DNA from: Setophaga petechia
Taxonomy: Eukaryota > Chordata > Aves > Passeriformes > Parulidae
Direction: 5' to 3'
DNA: 64,000 bases
Assembly (NCBI GenBank): GCA_024362935.1
Contig: JANCRA010000019.1
Coordinates: 6,878,501 to 6,942,500 of the forward strand
Every line of letters begins with the position of its first letter. The stretch's first letter is position 1. The notes beneath the pieces are model-generated. The model had not been told where the DNA came from, searched no databases, and was given only the letters and a program-made list of their open reading frames with translations. Below are positions 1 through 15,000 of this stretch, one piece after another. The position numbers and the translations under genes are program-made.

Positions 1-2849
1 CAAACCTGCTCCCATGGCCCAGTTACACAGAAGAGGCAACACTCTGAATGAACAACATGGAAACTTCATATCCTAACTCCCCTGAAAGCAAAATGCCATT
101 GGCTAAATGCTAAACAAAGTGTCACCTGGACAGCTCATGCATTTTCAACCATCTGGAACTCCAGAAAGATCAAGTCTGTGTAGCTGCGCTGGCTTCAATG
201 CAGCTATGTTATCTTTTACCTGGCAACACATTTTTAACTCCCTTGAAGAAGGGAATGAGAGATGTTAGGGCTCCAGGATGGGAACAATCTTGGTTTACTT
301 CTTATCATCACATATGAAGTGATATCATCAATTATTAGAATTTTCCCAGTCCTTAGTTTAAATTATTAAAAAAAATAAAAAAGTCCCAGATGGAGTCCCT
401 AAAGCAAATAGCGCTGTATTGAAATAAAGCTACATTTAAGCAAACAGAATTTCTCAGACATCATCCTCATGAAGTAAAAGGCAAAGATAAATAAATACAT
501 TTCAGAAGTTTATTGGAATGAGCTCACTTTCATTAGCAGACTTATGCAGCCCTTATTATTTAATGAATCCTTTTAAATATTAATGTCACAGTCTATACCA
601 ACCCGCTCTTTAAAACCGTTAATCCTGTTATGGGACCTTTGTATTTCAGAAATAGAAAGGAATAGCTATATAAGATGTCACAATATTTGAATTCAGACCT
701 TTTGATTATAACACTCAACATGAATAGCACCAACTTGTGAAAAGAGCTGTAAGAAAAGCTTAAAATAAATATCCTCAGAACACTTTTTTTCCCCTCCTTG
801 TTTTCCTATCACCTACGCATAAAACTAAATGACAGCTTTAGCTTCTGGGTTCATTGAATCATTCTTAAACCTACTAGAATTTTCTCATAATTATAATATT
901 TTTAAAGAATGTGCAGTTTGCTTAAATAGACCATTTCTATCTTGGAAAAAAATTGATTAAAGAAGAAAAATATACTGAGAATATCAGATGTTTCTAGGAT
1001 GTATACTCAGATATTCATGTATCCTATGATGTACGTTAGACTAAAATACGTTTCATACTTGAATAACATGCATTTCCATGCTCTCTAGCTTGTACAGTCA
1101 GCTGTGAAACTGAAAATTCTTTGTTTCTCCTTGATTTCATGTCTGCATAAAGCACCACTCCCCTCCTTTGCACATCAGAGTTGCCTGGGAAAGCAGATAG
1201 TGTAGAGCCAGCCAAGTTCCAGGGAGGGACAGGAGGCAGAGTGAGGCTGAAGACTTCCTCCAGCATGTAAACATCACATAGTCTAGATGTTGTCTGTATT
1301 TTACTGCTACAGTGATGAAGGCTGTGGGAGAAAGGGCTGATAATTTTTGGGAGTCAAACATAGCTCAGGACTTGTAAAACACTGGATTTTAAGGCTGCTC
1401 AGATCTTAAAAAAAAAGTGTTCGTGATAAAAATGTTCAAGAGAAAAAAAAAATATTTTCAGATACATTCTTGGTACATGTGCATTGCCCATCACCTGCAT
1501 CCCAAATGTGACTCTGCATTTTACAGTGGAGAAAAATGTTGTGCATATAAAAATATTAGACAGTCGTGTTTTACAAACATGTGTTGCTATAAGAGCCTAG
1601 CTTTTATTCTTAGGCTGAAGAAGCGATGCCTGTGGTGGGAAGCAGAGGAACATTTAGACCATCTAAATTTAGACTCTGAGTTCTAGTGTTTATCTCTAGA
1701 ATGTGTGGGAACCCATCAGAGGTGTTTTCTATAGCACCTGCCTTCCCCTGCTGGCTACATAAGAATCTCAGTCCTAATATAGCCACCAAAGTTAGATTCC
1801 TAAATTGACAGTACCAGCTCATAACATAAATGAGCCCAGATGAACACACTATGCAAATGATACTTAGTATTATAATCTGAATTAGAGCACACAACACCAG
1901 AAGGAAAATAAAATCTATCCCCCAAAAACCTTTTTTATTTTGTCCTGGGGTCCTTGTTGTTAAAATGATGTAAATAACAATGAATATTGAGATTGTGATG
2001 TGCTTCTGTTTAAGTGTTTCCTTGTTCCTTGTTTCCATAGGAAACTCGGGGACTGAAATAGGTCATTTAAAAAGTGAACATAGGAGGTTTCCATGAAGTT
2101 TCTTTGTCATGAATTCAGTCTGGTCTCATCTGCATCACTTCCCTATGTATTGTGACAAAAAGAGGCAAGGAAGCAGAAACTTCATATAGGGGACATACGT
2201 GTCTCTTCTAATCTCTGTACTATGACCACAGCTGAGAAGCTAAGGAATGCTTTCCTTTAAACTCAAAATTCAGTTATCTGAACTGGATTTGTGGGCCATT
2301 ATATCCTTAATGGCAGGTTCTTTGGAGAATGATACAAAATGTCAGTAGACTTTTCTATTTATATGTTAAAGTTGATGCTGAAAGAATCTTTAATTCATTA
2401 TTTTTATTTCGTATTAACGTATTTTAACTTAAGAACATTGTGATAGTATTATGGTCTAACTAGTGACAAATAAAAATAAAGGCAGGGAAAATCAAACAAA
2501 TATTAGTAAATAATAGAAAGAAAAAATTAAATTTCCTGTAGAGGATGCGTGTATGACTTTTTCCTTAAGAAAGATTTTCCTACCTTGTATGGAAGGGAAC
2601 CATGCACAATAAATCCTGTGCCCTAAACTTATTTTCTGGGAGTGGTGTTAGAGCAAAGCAAATCTATGTTCTCTAGATTGCCATCCTGTTATGCGGCAGG
2701 AATGTGTTTTGGTAATATGTATGTCACCAGAACTGAAGAGACCTTGTTTGGTGGAACAAGAATTGGTATTTAATGTGGGTGTCAGGCAAGATGACAAGTG
2801 TTTTCTCCTGCTGACTTTTTTGGGTTTATTTTGTCTATTTTTTCTGAAG
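1..2849. other. upstream or intronic sequence, no exon recognised
   Basis: The first exon found starts in phase 1, so this stretch is most likely the 3' part of an intron. I searched it for a preceding PLAT exon (a GWFLEK or C-RWL type peptide ending in phase 1) and found none. It is AT-rich. An antisense 142-codon open frame at 1610-2038 is discussed in the findings and is probably chance. Confidence 0.6.
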
Positions 2850-3001
2850 TTGTGGAGTATGAAATCCATTTGCACACGGGAGGCTTGAAGAAGGCAGAAG
2901 CCACTGGAGAGGTTTATCTTCGTATACAAGGAGAAAAAAGTGACTCAGGGAAGCGGTGGCTTAACTCGAAAAACAGACTGATCACTTTTGCTAGAGGGCA
3001 G
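2850..3001 (+). CDS. PLAT-repeat gene exon 1 of window (PLAT 1, N-terminal half)
   Basis: The acceptor is a T-rich tract ending CTGAAG and the donor is GGCAG|GTAAAA. The exon enters in phase 1 and leaves in phase 0. It encodes residues 1-50 of the window product, the first strands of a PLAT sandwich: YEIHLHTGG, then [10 protein letters not shown], then a closing FARGQ. That closing motif is where PLAT-repeat genes usually carry a phase-0 intron. The calcium-loop motif GTDA of the canonical repeats is replaced by AEATGE. The preceding exon must end with one base of a Val codon and is not in the window. Confidence 0.88.
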
Positions 3002-6000
3002 GTAAAATAATGAGGGAAAATGTAACTGAATCTGTGAGTGTCTTTTTGTTAGAACTTATATTTTCAGAAGACCTTTCATGGATAGAATATCAAAAATATC
3101 AATATTTTATATTGCATATAACAACTGTCTCCATAGCTAGCATATTGTTTTTAAGCATCATCACTGTCGTGTTACAGTGAAACAGTTAAGGTGATAAATT
3201 AATTCTGAATTGGACTAAACAACCTCTAAGAGTTCTGTTTTTATATTCCAGACTTTTAAGGCCAGGGTGGTATCAGTGTTTTATTAAAATATGCCTGTTT
3301 GTTAGAAGCGATAACATTTCTGTAGGATAACTCACATTTGTAGCCCCTCCATCTAAAGTAGTCTATGAACTTTTCTTGTTAACTTTCCTGAACACTATCA
3401 GCATTCCAAGAAGACTTATTTTTTTATATTTCAAATTTTTCCACCCACTTCTTGCTCTTTGGTAAACATATTGTTTTTGAGATTAAATAGCTTTTCCTAG
3501 AAGAGTAATTCCTTGAGTAGTTGGCAAAAGAACAAAGTAACTAAAACAGACTTCAGATCAAAAGGAAATATCTCTTTTAAATCAGGAGAACATGTCTAGC
3601 TGATACTTTATGAGATCCTAGTGTTTAGAATTTCATCTAGGAATTTTTTTTTTTTTTTGTTATAAGGAAATCATTAAATGAAGAACCTGGAAATCTTCTT
3701 TTAGGGAGGGTGAGAGAGAGTATTTCACTCTTGCCAGCCAGCCTAGTATAGTTTCTTCTCTGGTGCAGATAGCTAGAGAAATGTGCTTGATATATGCTTA
3801 ATTTATTGTTTACACATACCTGTGTTTATTTTATTTGCTTTTCTTACTATTTTTAAAGATTTTAGAAGATACAAGGTTTTTGTATGAAAAGAAACCCAGA
3901 TCTTAGTCACTATGTCCTCTGTATTTTCTTTCTCCATTGTGGAAGAGAATATGCATGCCCTATGTCACGCTCATCAAGAACTGATCAAACTGGTAGCTCA
4001 GAGTTCACAAGTTAAATCTGAAAATAATGACAGGGTAGTAGAACTCATCTGGTTTGAAGGAGTAATGTAGGAAGTTGTACAGATTAGCCTTTTTGATGAT
4101 AGTAGAAAATAGTCCTGTGTAGTATGTCTTAAGGATAGCATCAGAGAATTCTGAACAGCAAGACTGCCTGCTGCAATGGATAAGGTATCAGTACAGATGC
4201 CTTACAGATACAAAAGACGGACAGATTCCTTTTTCTTTCAAAAACCCAAACTGTCCCAACCTTTGAAAACCACTTTATTTTATAAGAATGTGTTAGATTT
4301 TTGCCAAGAATAAAGCTCGTAGAGAAAAATCTGAACAATAGCACTTGACTTCTGTGAATACTCATTCCAGTGGAAGTACTACTCATCTGCAAATTCACAA
4401 GGATTTTTTCTGTATAATCCAGATTCTGTGTCACTTTTTGAACAGGCTTGTTCAGACTTGCTAAATCCCTTCCCTGAAATTCTAAAGGGTTTTTTATATC
4501 CTGGGCTATAAGACCCTAATCTTCTTCTTATAGTAAAGAGTTTGAGTAGCAACTCTTTGGGTATTCACTCTGTTGCATTTCTCTTTATTCCAATTTATTC
4601 TCAAATTACAAATTTTCTGGTCTTAGTCATTGCTCTTTTTTTCTAGATGATTATTTTGACCAATATTATTTTCACAGACATTGAAATTCTGGAAGTGTGA
4701 GAACAATGGGAACAATGCAAGGGTTTTCTTATTTTTTTCCAAACCCACAAACTAGTACCCAAATGTTATATTCAAACTTGCATCTTCAACCCAACTTTCC
4801 AAGACAACTGCTTCTCTGTTCAACAGAATAACTAATGAAGTCACATGAAATAAAAGTCTTAGCTGCAGAGATTTAATTTTGCAGCTGGTTTCTCAAAAGA
4901 TGAGATGAATCCATTCATAAATAGTATGTTTCCAAACCTCATTTCTTCAGGCCCAGTTAAAAAAGCCAATGAACATGCATTTTAAGCAACATGTCAGTGC
5001 ACATGCTTCTGTGAGCTTCCCCAGAGATTATGAAAATGACTGTTCAAAGAAGATGATTAACATATCTAGGTAGGAAGGTGAATAAACTATAAAGATTACG
5101 GTATGGAAAAAATGAAAGACTCCATGAAGTCTACTGATCATTCAAGTCTGTTGTGTGCAGAAAATTTGGCCTATTATAGAGATGATTTCAAGGAGACATC
5201 CTTATCCCAAAAGTACAGTGGTTAAAATCTTCACAGATACCATTCACTTAATTCCCATTTACATGCCTAATTCTCACTAAGTTAACTGTGAATTTGAGTG
5301 AAAATGAAATTGCTCCAGATTTTCAGAATTATTTGACATCTAGTATTTATCAGTTTCATTGCAAGTTAGATTCTGGACCAAAGTAATTTTCAACACACTA
5401 GGATTTGTTTATTTCAGTCCATGAAGGTATCAGAAATGAGAACTTTATTGCTAGCACGTGTATCTGATTTTTCAAAAAATAATTCCTACTAAATAATGAG
5501 GCATTCTGAAATTCATAATTCATAATATCAACTGGATAAGAAAAGATGAGCTATAATACATAATATTTAATTATGAAGTCAAACACAATTAAATGACATA
5601 GATGAGATAAATTTGCTCCTATCAAGGTGCAAAACAGTGATCAGACACGCCAGGCTAAACTGATAAATACTCAAAACCAGACCCCTATTAAGTTTAACTA
5701 AAATATCATTTTGATTATTTTCATGTTGCAGGTGGATATTTTCAAAATCAAATCTGTATACCTTGGCAAGTTGAATCAAGTTTGTGTTGGATTTAAAAGT
5801 CTAATAAAAGGTTGGTAATTTTTTAGGTTCATGTAAGACAATAATGATGTAGATTATTATATTTAGGTGACCCTAGTGCTTCAGAAGTGACTTAAATTTG
5901 ACACAAAAGTGTTTTTAAAAAATTAGAAAATATGAAACTGATTTCCATTTTCTGCTGTTCATTACTTCTTTTGGATTATACATGTCAAGTATCCAGATAC

Positions 6001-9000
6001 AGCCTGGTTGTACTAAAATCTGCAAAGGATTCCAAGGAAATGTTCTGACAATGTAAAATCATAAAATTATACATGGAATTGCTCTCTATTGAAGTTTTTA
6101 TTTTTTTATAAGCACAGTCAACAAAGCTTTTGTTTTTTATGAAGTGGTATGCCATCATACTTTTGAAACTTTTCTAAATTTCTTCTTCCTGTACATTTTT
6201 AAATGATGGATAAGTCAAAAAAGGAATTTATTTCAGGGCTATATGCTTCTGTGTAAAGATGAGAATATAAAATTGGTTCGTTAGATTAAGAAGTTGAACA
6301 CAGAAGAAAAGCTGTTCTGGCCTCACAGGTTCTTTCTTTCTAATCCATGCAAAATATTTTTTTATGGGATCCAGCATATGTGAGGTTGACTGGCAGATAA
6401 AAAGGCTTTATTGCTGCAGCATTTTTTCTCATCCTACTGCTGACTCCAAAGCAGCTATTGTAGCTAAAAAAACTTGCTTATTTCTTGAAAAATAATACCA
6501 ACAGCAAGGTGTATCATGAATTGGTATTTTATTCAATCCTTTGGCTACAATTTTGGCCCATTGCTTTTTAAAGGCAACAGAATAGAGATTCTACAGGTAT
6601 TTTACTCCTGCAGGATAATGTTGATAATGGAAATGATTGTTCCAGAGTATGATAACCTGAGTCTCTTGTTCTTTCTTCTTTTCTAAAAAACCCCAAGATT
6701 ACAAAATGTCTCTGTAGGTTAAACTCGGACTCAGAAAAACAGGATGGGAGACTATTTGGTAGATGGTGACATTAAAATGAACACTCAAACTTTCATTCAC
6801 TTCAACAAGACTGGGAGTGTAACCAAGTTTACCAAGATGCAGAGATCTAACTCTACAAATGCCTTGTTTCCAAATGATCATGGTCTCAAATCAAGACAAA
6901 ATTAGCTGAAGTTTGTTCCTTATTATATAGAATGGTATCTCTCCAGAAAGAAAGCTGTGGGTTGAGTGGATTTTCTGATAGCTGATGTCATAGAAATCTT
7001 GATCTTTGTTCCATTAGGACATCGATAATATTATTTCCTATTTGGGCTTCTTGTGTCTAAAGACTGCATGCAGAAGCCTTTCCATACTTTGAGATGTAAT
7101 AGATCATTACAGCAAATCTATTTCCTTTAATTTAATTTACATTTAATTTAGCAAGATCTGTAAAAACATTTACTATTTTGGAGAGTAGTGGAACAGATAG
7201 AAACACATACACATAGCCAATATATTTTCAGAAGTTTTATTTCCTTAATAAGTCTGTCAAAAGAAAACCTTTTATTGATTTGATGAAGGTAGAAACTTAT
7301 GACTGCATATACAGGATATTTTGTTGCTTAAAAGGTATAAATTAATAATGTCCTGTTTCTTTTCAATCAGATGGGTGGTTTTTGGAAAAAATTCTTATAA
7401 AAGAAGTCTTCTACCCTTTTTCTACACATGTTTTTTTTCATGATGGATGGATCAATAAACGCTCCAAGGAAGATTATGTAGAAGTTGCAATTCCGCTCAA
7501 AGGTAATACAAGCAGAAGTGTCCTTCATTTCCATCAATCACTCCTGCATGGCAGAGCAGCTCACAACTGGTATAAGGTTACATAACACAGTAGGAAGAAC
7601 TTGGCATTGGTACCCAAGTGGTGAGGGGCTGGGCCTGGACTAAGGTGAATCATGCCTTCTGTGAACAAAGGGGAAGAAATTATGCCTGGGATGGAGAAAT
7701 TTGAAATGGCAGTATTGAAAAGTTCTCCTCTGGCAGGACATTTCCTCTCCTTGGAACAATACAAAGAGAAGAGGCATGGCCTCTGTGTAAGTGTGACATG
7801 GATCCATGAAGCCACTGGCCTGGTTTTCTACCCTCCATGGGACTAACATGAGTAATGAGGGGTTTGTGGCTTTGTTGCTGAATTTTCTGCACTACATCTG
7901 GCACTACCAGGCAATACAATCTTTTGGTTTATACTGCCTTATAACAGATATTGTTCTAAATATAGGTTTGCTTTTACTGCAGAGATATCTGTGACATCCC
8001 TTCCCTCGGAAAATTTAGATGCAAAAAGTAGAGGACGATGGCAAACATGGGTGCACTGCACACAAGTACCAGAAGATGTTCCTAACATTCAAGTTGTTAT
8101 ATTTGGAAGAAAAGGGAAATCCCCTGCACAGAAAGTTCAAAATCTGAGTGATACTCCCTTTTTGGTTGGTTTCTTTTCTACTTCTTACAAGTCTTACCAA
8201 ATAGTTTCAGTAAAATAAGAATTGTAGCCAATATGTACGACTTTATGTGTACTGGTTTCTTGTCAGAGTTAGTGTTTATACCCCTGTGTCTTAAATAAAC
8301 ACAGCTTGGAGAACTTCTCACTTGTGGGCCAAAACAGAAAACTCTCTTGAGGAAATGCCAAATATTATGTGAAAAACCTCATTAACTTTGAATTAAGTCA
8401 GGGGAAAAGAACTGGTCTTGAAAATACAGAATTCAGTTTTACATTTCCTGCCTTTTGTTGCGTTGGCCTATGTTCTGCAACCGTTTCCCTCAGTAAAAAA
8501 TAGACATAATTTATGATACAAATGTGAGTCTGAATTAACTTGCACTCTTAATAGGACTTCCTCATCCTAACACTAACCTCACTGACCAATATTATTACCT
8601 GTTGTATTTACCTTGTTTTGGGCTTAAAGTATGCCGAACAAACTGTTGCGTACAACATATATTTAATTATTACTATTTTTTTTAACAGTTGACCATTGGT
8701 GACATTGGAGATATAACAAAAGTCTCCTTTGTGTTATGTGGTCCATCCTTGAGAAGAGGAATTAAACTTGACAAGGTATTGCAAATATAATACATGTAAA
8801 CTTGCAACAATTTTCAACAGAACAGTAAATAACTTTTGTTGAGACACAGATGGTCTCAGTTACCTGGTATCTACAAATGACTGCCTACAGCTTGCAGACC
8901 TCTTTGTGGGTAGGTCAACCTTGTTTGCACCTGCTGAAGTGTATATTGCTATAGCTCTTCACTGGTGTGCAGACCCATTATGCACAGTTCATCCTGCTGA

Positions 9001-12000
9001 TGTTCGGAAATGTTAATTCCTGCATGGAAATACTGATGGTCTCCACACAGACCAACCTACCTGTGGAAGCCAATTAAGATAATATTCAGTATCTGTTCTT
9101 TGCAATATGACCATCAGTGAGCCTCAAACCTCTGATTGTAGTTTAATACATCTTTAAGAATTCTCATAAAAAGGAATGGAGAAAGGACTTAATGCTGTCA
9201 ATCTTAAAATAGAATTATAATTTAAAAGTATCTTTAATATTTAAACTTGAAGGTTAATTCAAGGAAAAATTGTGTCAATGAGCTCTGCCTATAGCCAAGG
9301 GCAAAAAACCCCATTGTGGATTAACGCTGAATTAATCTGAAGTAAAAGAATGATTTCCTGAACTGTGCCACAGAGTCCCTTAACCCTGCTATGGATTTGA
9401 AAGATCAAGGTGATTCCTTAAATGCATAAAGACTCCAGAAACTGTTCTGATGGGAAATGCTAGAGACAGCTGCATTCCAGACTGAAATGTGAATGGGCTT
9501 GTGGCACTCAAAGGAATGTTGAGTCTGAATTTATGAGCTCCTCTGTGGATAGAGGAGGTGTTTATCTTACATTTTCTCCCCAAATGTGTTCTGTGTCAGT
9601 TAATATTGTACTCTCTATTTAGGCTATAAAAATGGAAATCATAGGTAAGCAAAGCTAATTTCTCATTTTAAATATGCATCTCCAGGCCATTTGATAAAGC
9701 ATTAAAAAAATACTTTGACGCTACATTTAATATATCCGTTTTGTAATATAAGACTCTAGCCTCCAGACCTGGTGGCTCAAAACATGGGATAAAATTCATA
9801 AATGTAATAGTTTGCTTTCTGCTTTCTTTTCCAAAACAACCCTATGCAACTGGCTAAGTGATTTTTGTCTATACATTCAAATACTTAACAATTCATTTAA
9901 TAATTGGTTTATTAGTAGCTATAAATTTTTACACTCTAGAAGAAGTCAGTAGGTTGCTATAGACCTAAGTATTTTCTTGTATGCATGTGCAACCCACAGC
10001 ACAAGCCACAATAAGATCTATTGCTTTTGCCATTAATATGCTTATAATATCTAATACTAATTTATTAGTCTATTTATAAATTAGTTATTCATAGAAGCAT
10101 CATCTAAAATGTAACAAGTTGGTCTCACTCTAGTAGATTCTTACAGTGCAGAAAAAAATAGAGATGTTGTATAGAAAAAGAAAAATTACAGGTAGATGTC
10201 AGAATGTGTAAATTTACTATCAATCAGTGGTCAAGCCCAGCCTCAACTAAATAAAATTACCTTTGTTGATTTCTTTTTAAGTGAAAGAAGTAATATTTGG
10301 AGTTCCAGAAATTTCTCAGAAACACAAATGAAACTGCAAAAAGGAGATAAAATCTCTACATTCATTTTGTTCCTCTGTCTTCTCTGCTTTGATATTTACA
10401 GGGTTCTTCCAAACATCAGAATTTTTCCTGTTGTCTCCTACAGTTTTCTGCAAAATTCTGTAGTGAATTATATAACCTAAGTGGATATTTATATATTTTC
10501 TGTAACCTCTGAAGATTTATGTACTACAGAATTAGTAGCTATTTCTTGCTCAAAAAGAGTTTCTGGTCTTTCCTAAAATGGAATACAAACCCATTTTTTA
10601 GGTTTGTTTAGAATATAGAAACACCATATGATTTGAAGATTAAGTTCACACTTAGATGTAATCTTAGAACTAGCAAAAATTTTTCAAGTATGTTTTATTT
10701 TAAGGCCAAAGGCTGCATAAATCTACACACCTCAGTTTTATGAGTCCAGTTTCTGCAGGCTGTCTGCCTGCATATGCAGGTAAACCTTAGTGCAATTTTA
10801 TGACAAATAGGATATTTGTGATATGTATTGATATTTGGGGTTGCACATATTGATAGAAGCTAGTGGGAAATATTTTTTGTATAAGAAGAAGGTATACATT
10901 TAATATTAAAAATTTTGTTATTGCAAGTGCAAAAAATACTTATTTTTTGTAAACAATGGGCTACAATTTTAGTGGAATTTAACACTACCTAAATCAATCT
11001 ACCTTTTATTCAACTACCTAATGGTTTAAGTCTGGAAATGGTTATGGGATATTGTTTACTTTCATCTGGAAGCCATATGACTGATCTTATAAATCACTGG
11101 ACAGAATGAATAAGCAGTAATGGAAAATGTTAGATTATTGCATTTCTAAGAACTCAAGGGCAACACAGTCTGACAAAATTTTTGAGACCAGAACTGTCAA
11201 ATTCCCAATAATTTAGTTTATCTCATTCAATTATATAAATATTTATACATCTCAAATCTTGCAGTTGAAATCTGTGTGAGGAAACCTGTACTCAGGATTT
11301 CCAAGCACTTGTATGTTTATTCTGTATGATGAACACAAAGTTTTGCTGTTGCAGCTGCAATCAGTACTGGAAAGAAGTGACCACAATAATTTTGAGAATC
11401 CCCACCTAGGACTTCCAATTACTTACTGTCCTGATAAAATTAAGTTTTTGTTTCTCTTTGTTTCCTTTTGTTTTAAATGTCTTGGATATGCTATTTCTAT
11501 AGAAAGAGATCCTGAGGACTGAAGAAACCGTTTCTGCAAACTTGCAGTCATTGGCTATTTATGAAGTTCAATATTGCGTGTAATAGTTACCACAAATGTT
11601 TCTGCATATACTTGATAGATTTTTACTCTGTATTTTATAACCTGACCTAGGGTAGAGTACATGATCTGAGTTGACTGCCTGTGAACCTGATTTCCACCTT
11701 GACCCTCTCAGCGGGGATATGTGAGCTCCTAAGGCTGTGCTTCTTCAGCTGGTTTGGATGTTCTAAGTCCACACACTTGGAACCTAATTTTTTCACTCTC
11801 CAATAAATACTTAAAGCCAAGCAGAATGAAGCTGGACCTAAGCTTTCCCATTCTATTGAAATTCATTCTTCAAATAACTTATTTCCAAAGGCAGCCCTGA
11901 AAGCCACTGGACACCTAATTTCTGCCAACTTTGAAAGTCCTACCTGAGATATAGCAAGACTCATTAAAAAAAAAAAAGTAGCAAAGCAAATGTTTTTGCA

Positions 12001-15000
12001 AAATGGGAATATACTATTAAGATTGATGTAACTGTATTCATTCATTTGACACCCTGAAATTGCAAACACATACAGGTCAATTTAAGCTGAATCTCTCATT
12101 GGTTCTTTACAAATGGGTCCTATGCTTGTGTTGATATGCAATGAAGAATGCACCTATAAACATCAGGCTGCAGAATTAGCAGAATTAGCAGCTTTTAGAA
12201 GCTGCACTAACTGTTATGCAGAATCAGATAGCTGTTATAAAGTGTGTGCAGGAGGAAAAAGAGGAAAAAAAAGGAAAAAAGGTCAGTTTCTATTGGGACG
12301 GAAATAGGAAATTAAATAATTCAAATAAATTAATTTATTTCTCTGATTCTACCTGCAGCTTCAGCTGAAAGACTTGGACACTAAACAAGAGTTGAGCTTT
12401 CACACTGAAGCCTCATGTTTGTTTGGAGAAGATGGATCTGAGACCGTGACAGAGCTTGCTGCAGTCAGGCCAGACCAGCCACCTCTCAGGGGTATGCTAC
12501 TGAAATAAAAAATAAATACATGAGCAAATGCATGCACAAATACAGAATTGTAGACTGCCTAATAGGATGAACACAAGGCACAAGATTGCAAAGTATTTTA
12601 TATATATTAAAAAATCACTCAAAATTACTTTTAACCATTTGTTCAATAAACTGTGGGATGACAGAATCACTAGGTTGGAAGAAACCTTCAAGATCATTGA
12701 GTCTAACCCATGCCCTAACACCTCAACTAAATCATGGCACCAAGTGCTACATCCAAGCTTTTTTAAACGCATCCAGGGATAGTGACTCCACCACCTCCCC
12801 AGGCAGACCATTCCAGTATTTTATCACTCCTTCTCTAAAAAAATTTTTCCTAATATACAACCTATATTTCCCTTGACCCAGCTTTAGACTGTGTCCTCTG
12901 GTTCTGCCAGTTGCTGCCTGGAGAAAGAGACCAACCCCCACCTGACTACAACCACCCTTCAGGGAGTTGTAGAGAGTGATAAGGTCACCTCTGAGTCTCC
13001 TTTTCTTCAGGCTAAACAGCCCCTCAGCTCCCGCAGCCATTCCTCACAGGACTTGTGCTCCAAGCCCCTCACCAGCCTTGTCACCTCCTCTGAACGTGCT
13101 CAAGCCTCTCAATGTCCTTCCCAAACTGAGGGCCCAGAGCTGGACACAGCACTCAAGGTGTGGCCTCACCAGTGCCGAGTACAGCGGGAGAGTGACCTCC
13201 CTGCTCCTGCTGGCCACACTGTCCCTGATACAGGCCAGGATGCCCTTGGCCTTTTTGGCCACCAGGGCACACTGCTGGCTCATGTTCAGTCAGCTCTTGC
13301 CAGCACCCCCAGGTTCCTTTCTGCCTGGGCACTGTCCAGCCACACTGTCCCCAGCCTGCGGCACTGCAGGGGGTTGTTGTGGCCAAAATGCAGAACTCGG
13401 CACTTGGACTTGTTAAACTTCATCCTGTTAGACTCTGCCCATCCATCCAACCATTCCAGGTCTCTCTGCAGAGCCCTTCTACCCTCCAATAGATTTGCAC
13501 ACGCTTCCAGCTTAATGTCATCTGCAAATTTACTGATGAACGTCTCAATCCCTTCATCCATGTCATCAATAAAAATATTGAACAGAACTGGCCCCAGCAC
13601 AGACCCTGAAGGACACCACTGGTTACAGGCCCCAGTTGGAAGCAGCACCGTTCGCCATCACTCTCTGGGCCTGGCCATCCAGCCAGTTCTGAACCCAGCA
13701 AAGAGTGCTCCTGCCCAAGCCATGGGCTGCCAGCTTTTCCAGGAGGATACTGTGGGAGATAATGTCAAAGGCATTGCTGAAGTCCAAATAGGAAACATCA
13801 GCAGCCTTTCCTGCATCCACCAAGTGTGTCACCTGTCATAAAAAGAGACCAAGTTGGTCAAACACGACCGACCCCTCCTAAACCCATGCTGGCTGGATCT
13901 GATATCCTGGCCATCCTGTAGGTGCTGTGTACAGATATCTAGTTAAAGCACTTTCTTCTGTTTTAAAACAACTGACATGTATTGTTTTTAGTAGAATAAG
14001 TACCAATTTGGAAGTCTGAAAAATGCACAAAACCCAGTTAGTATATTTGCATGGCAGTTTTCAGAAAATGACTGATTTACACTTAATGAGGGACTAATTG
14101 ACAGATTAAAAAAAAGGCAGGTGCAAAGTTGTAATGGCATGAATCACAAAGAGAAAATGCAGGTTTTTTTAGATTTTCTTCAAGCCCTATTTCTGCCCCC
14201 GAAGCCATATTTCATTTCATCATTGTACTTAAAATATGATAACATCTTCCTTTGTTCAGATTACATTTTATGAAATATATGGAAAAGAATTCTCATTAAT
14301 TATACTGTGAAGAGAAGTCTTAGTTAAAATATTTAAACCTTTTTGCATGTAATATCTAACTGGATGCTAGACTGCAAATGGAAATATATCTTAAGAGTCT
14401 GTTATAACATTTAATTCTTCACAAAACCCATTAAAAATCCTCTGTCATGCTGCCTGAAGGAATATGTACTGTATAACTCATCAGACAAAAGTCATGGCAA
14501 GCCATCCTTTGTTGTGAGGAATAATAATGCATATTTGTATAAATAGCTGAGCCATTTCTGCTGAACATATAAAATAATGTTGGCCATAATTCTCAAAATT
14601 AGAGATTTAAACGCAGTTCAGTTGATCCAAAACAAAAAGTGTCTTTCATCATCTATGTCTGTGTTTTTCCTTGGTAAAATGTTAGAGTTGGTAAATCTTA
14701 ACTCAGTTTAAGACCTATAATTCCTACAAGAACTCCTGGTTTTTTTACAAAGCATGATAAAATCAGTCTGAGTCTTTCAGGTGATTCCAGAATCCAGAAG
14801 TTGGGTATTTTCTCCTTCTGTAAGGCGAGCATGGGTTCTTGCATCGATTCATAAAAGACATTTCATCCCTAATGTGTAATGTGTGTGTGAGATAGCTAGC
14901 AATCCATATGAAACTCAGAAAATTGATGTCAATTCCTATAACTTAATTCCTTGGTCTTGAAATTAATCTTGTACCTAAAATACATTGGTGTATAATGTTT

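Noticed and set aside
5811..5820. Alternative donor at 5815 (GTAATT) for exon 2
   Set aside because: Its use would create a TGA at the junction with exon 3, whereas the donor at 5811 restores the GWFLEK frame.
12891..13841. 316-codon open frame on the + strand
   Set aside because: It is the antisense shadow of the CR1 reverse-transcriptase region on the minus strand, which carries the recognisable RT motifs.
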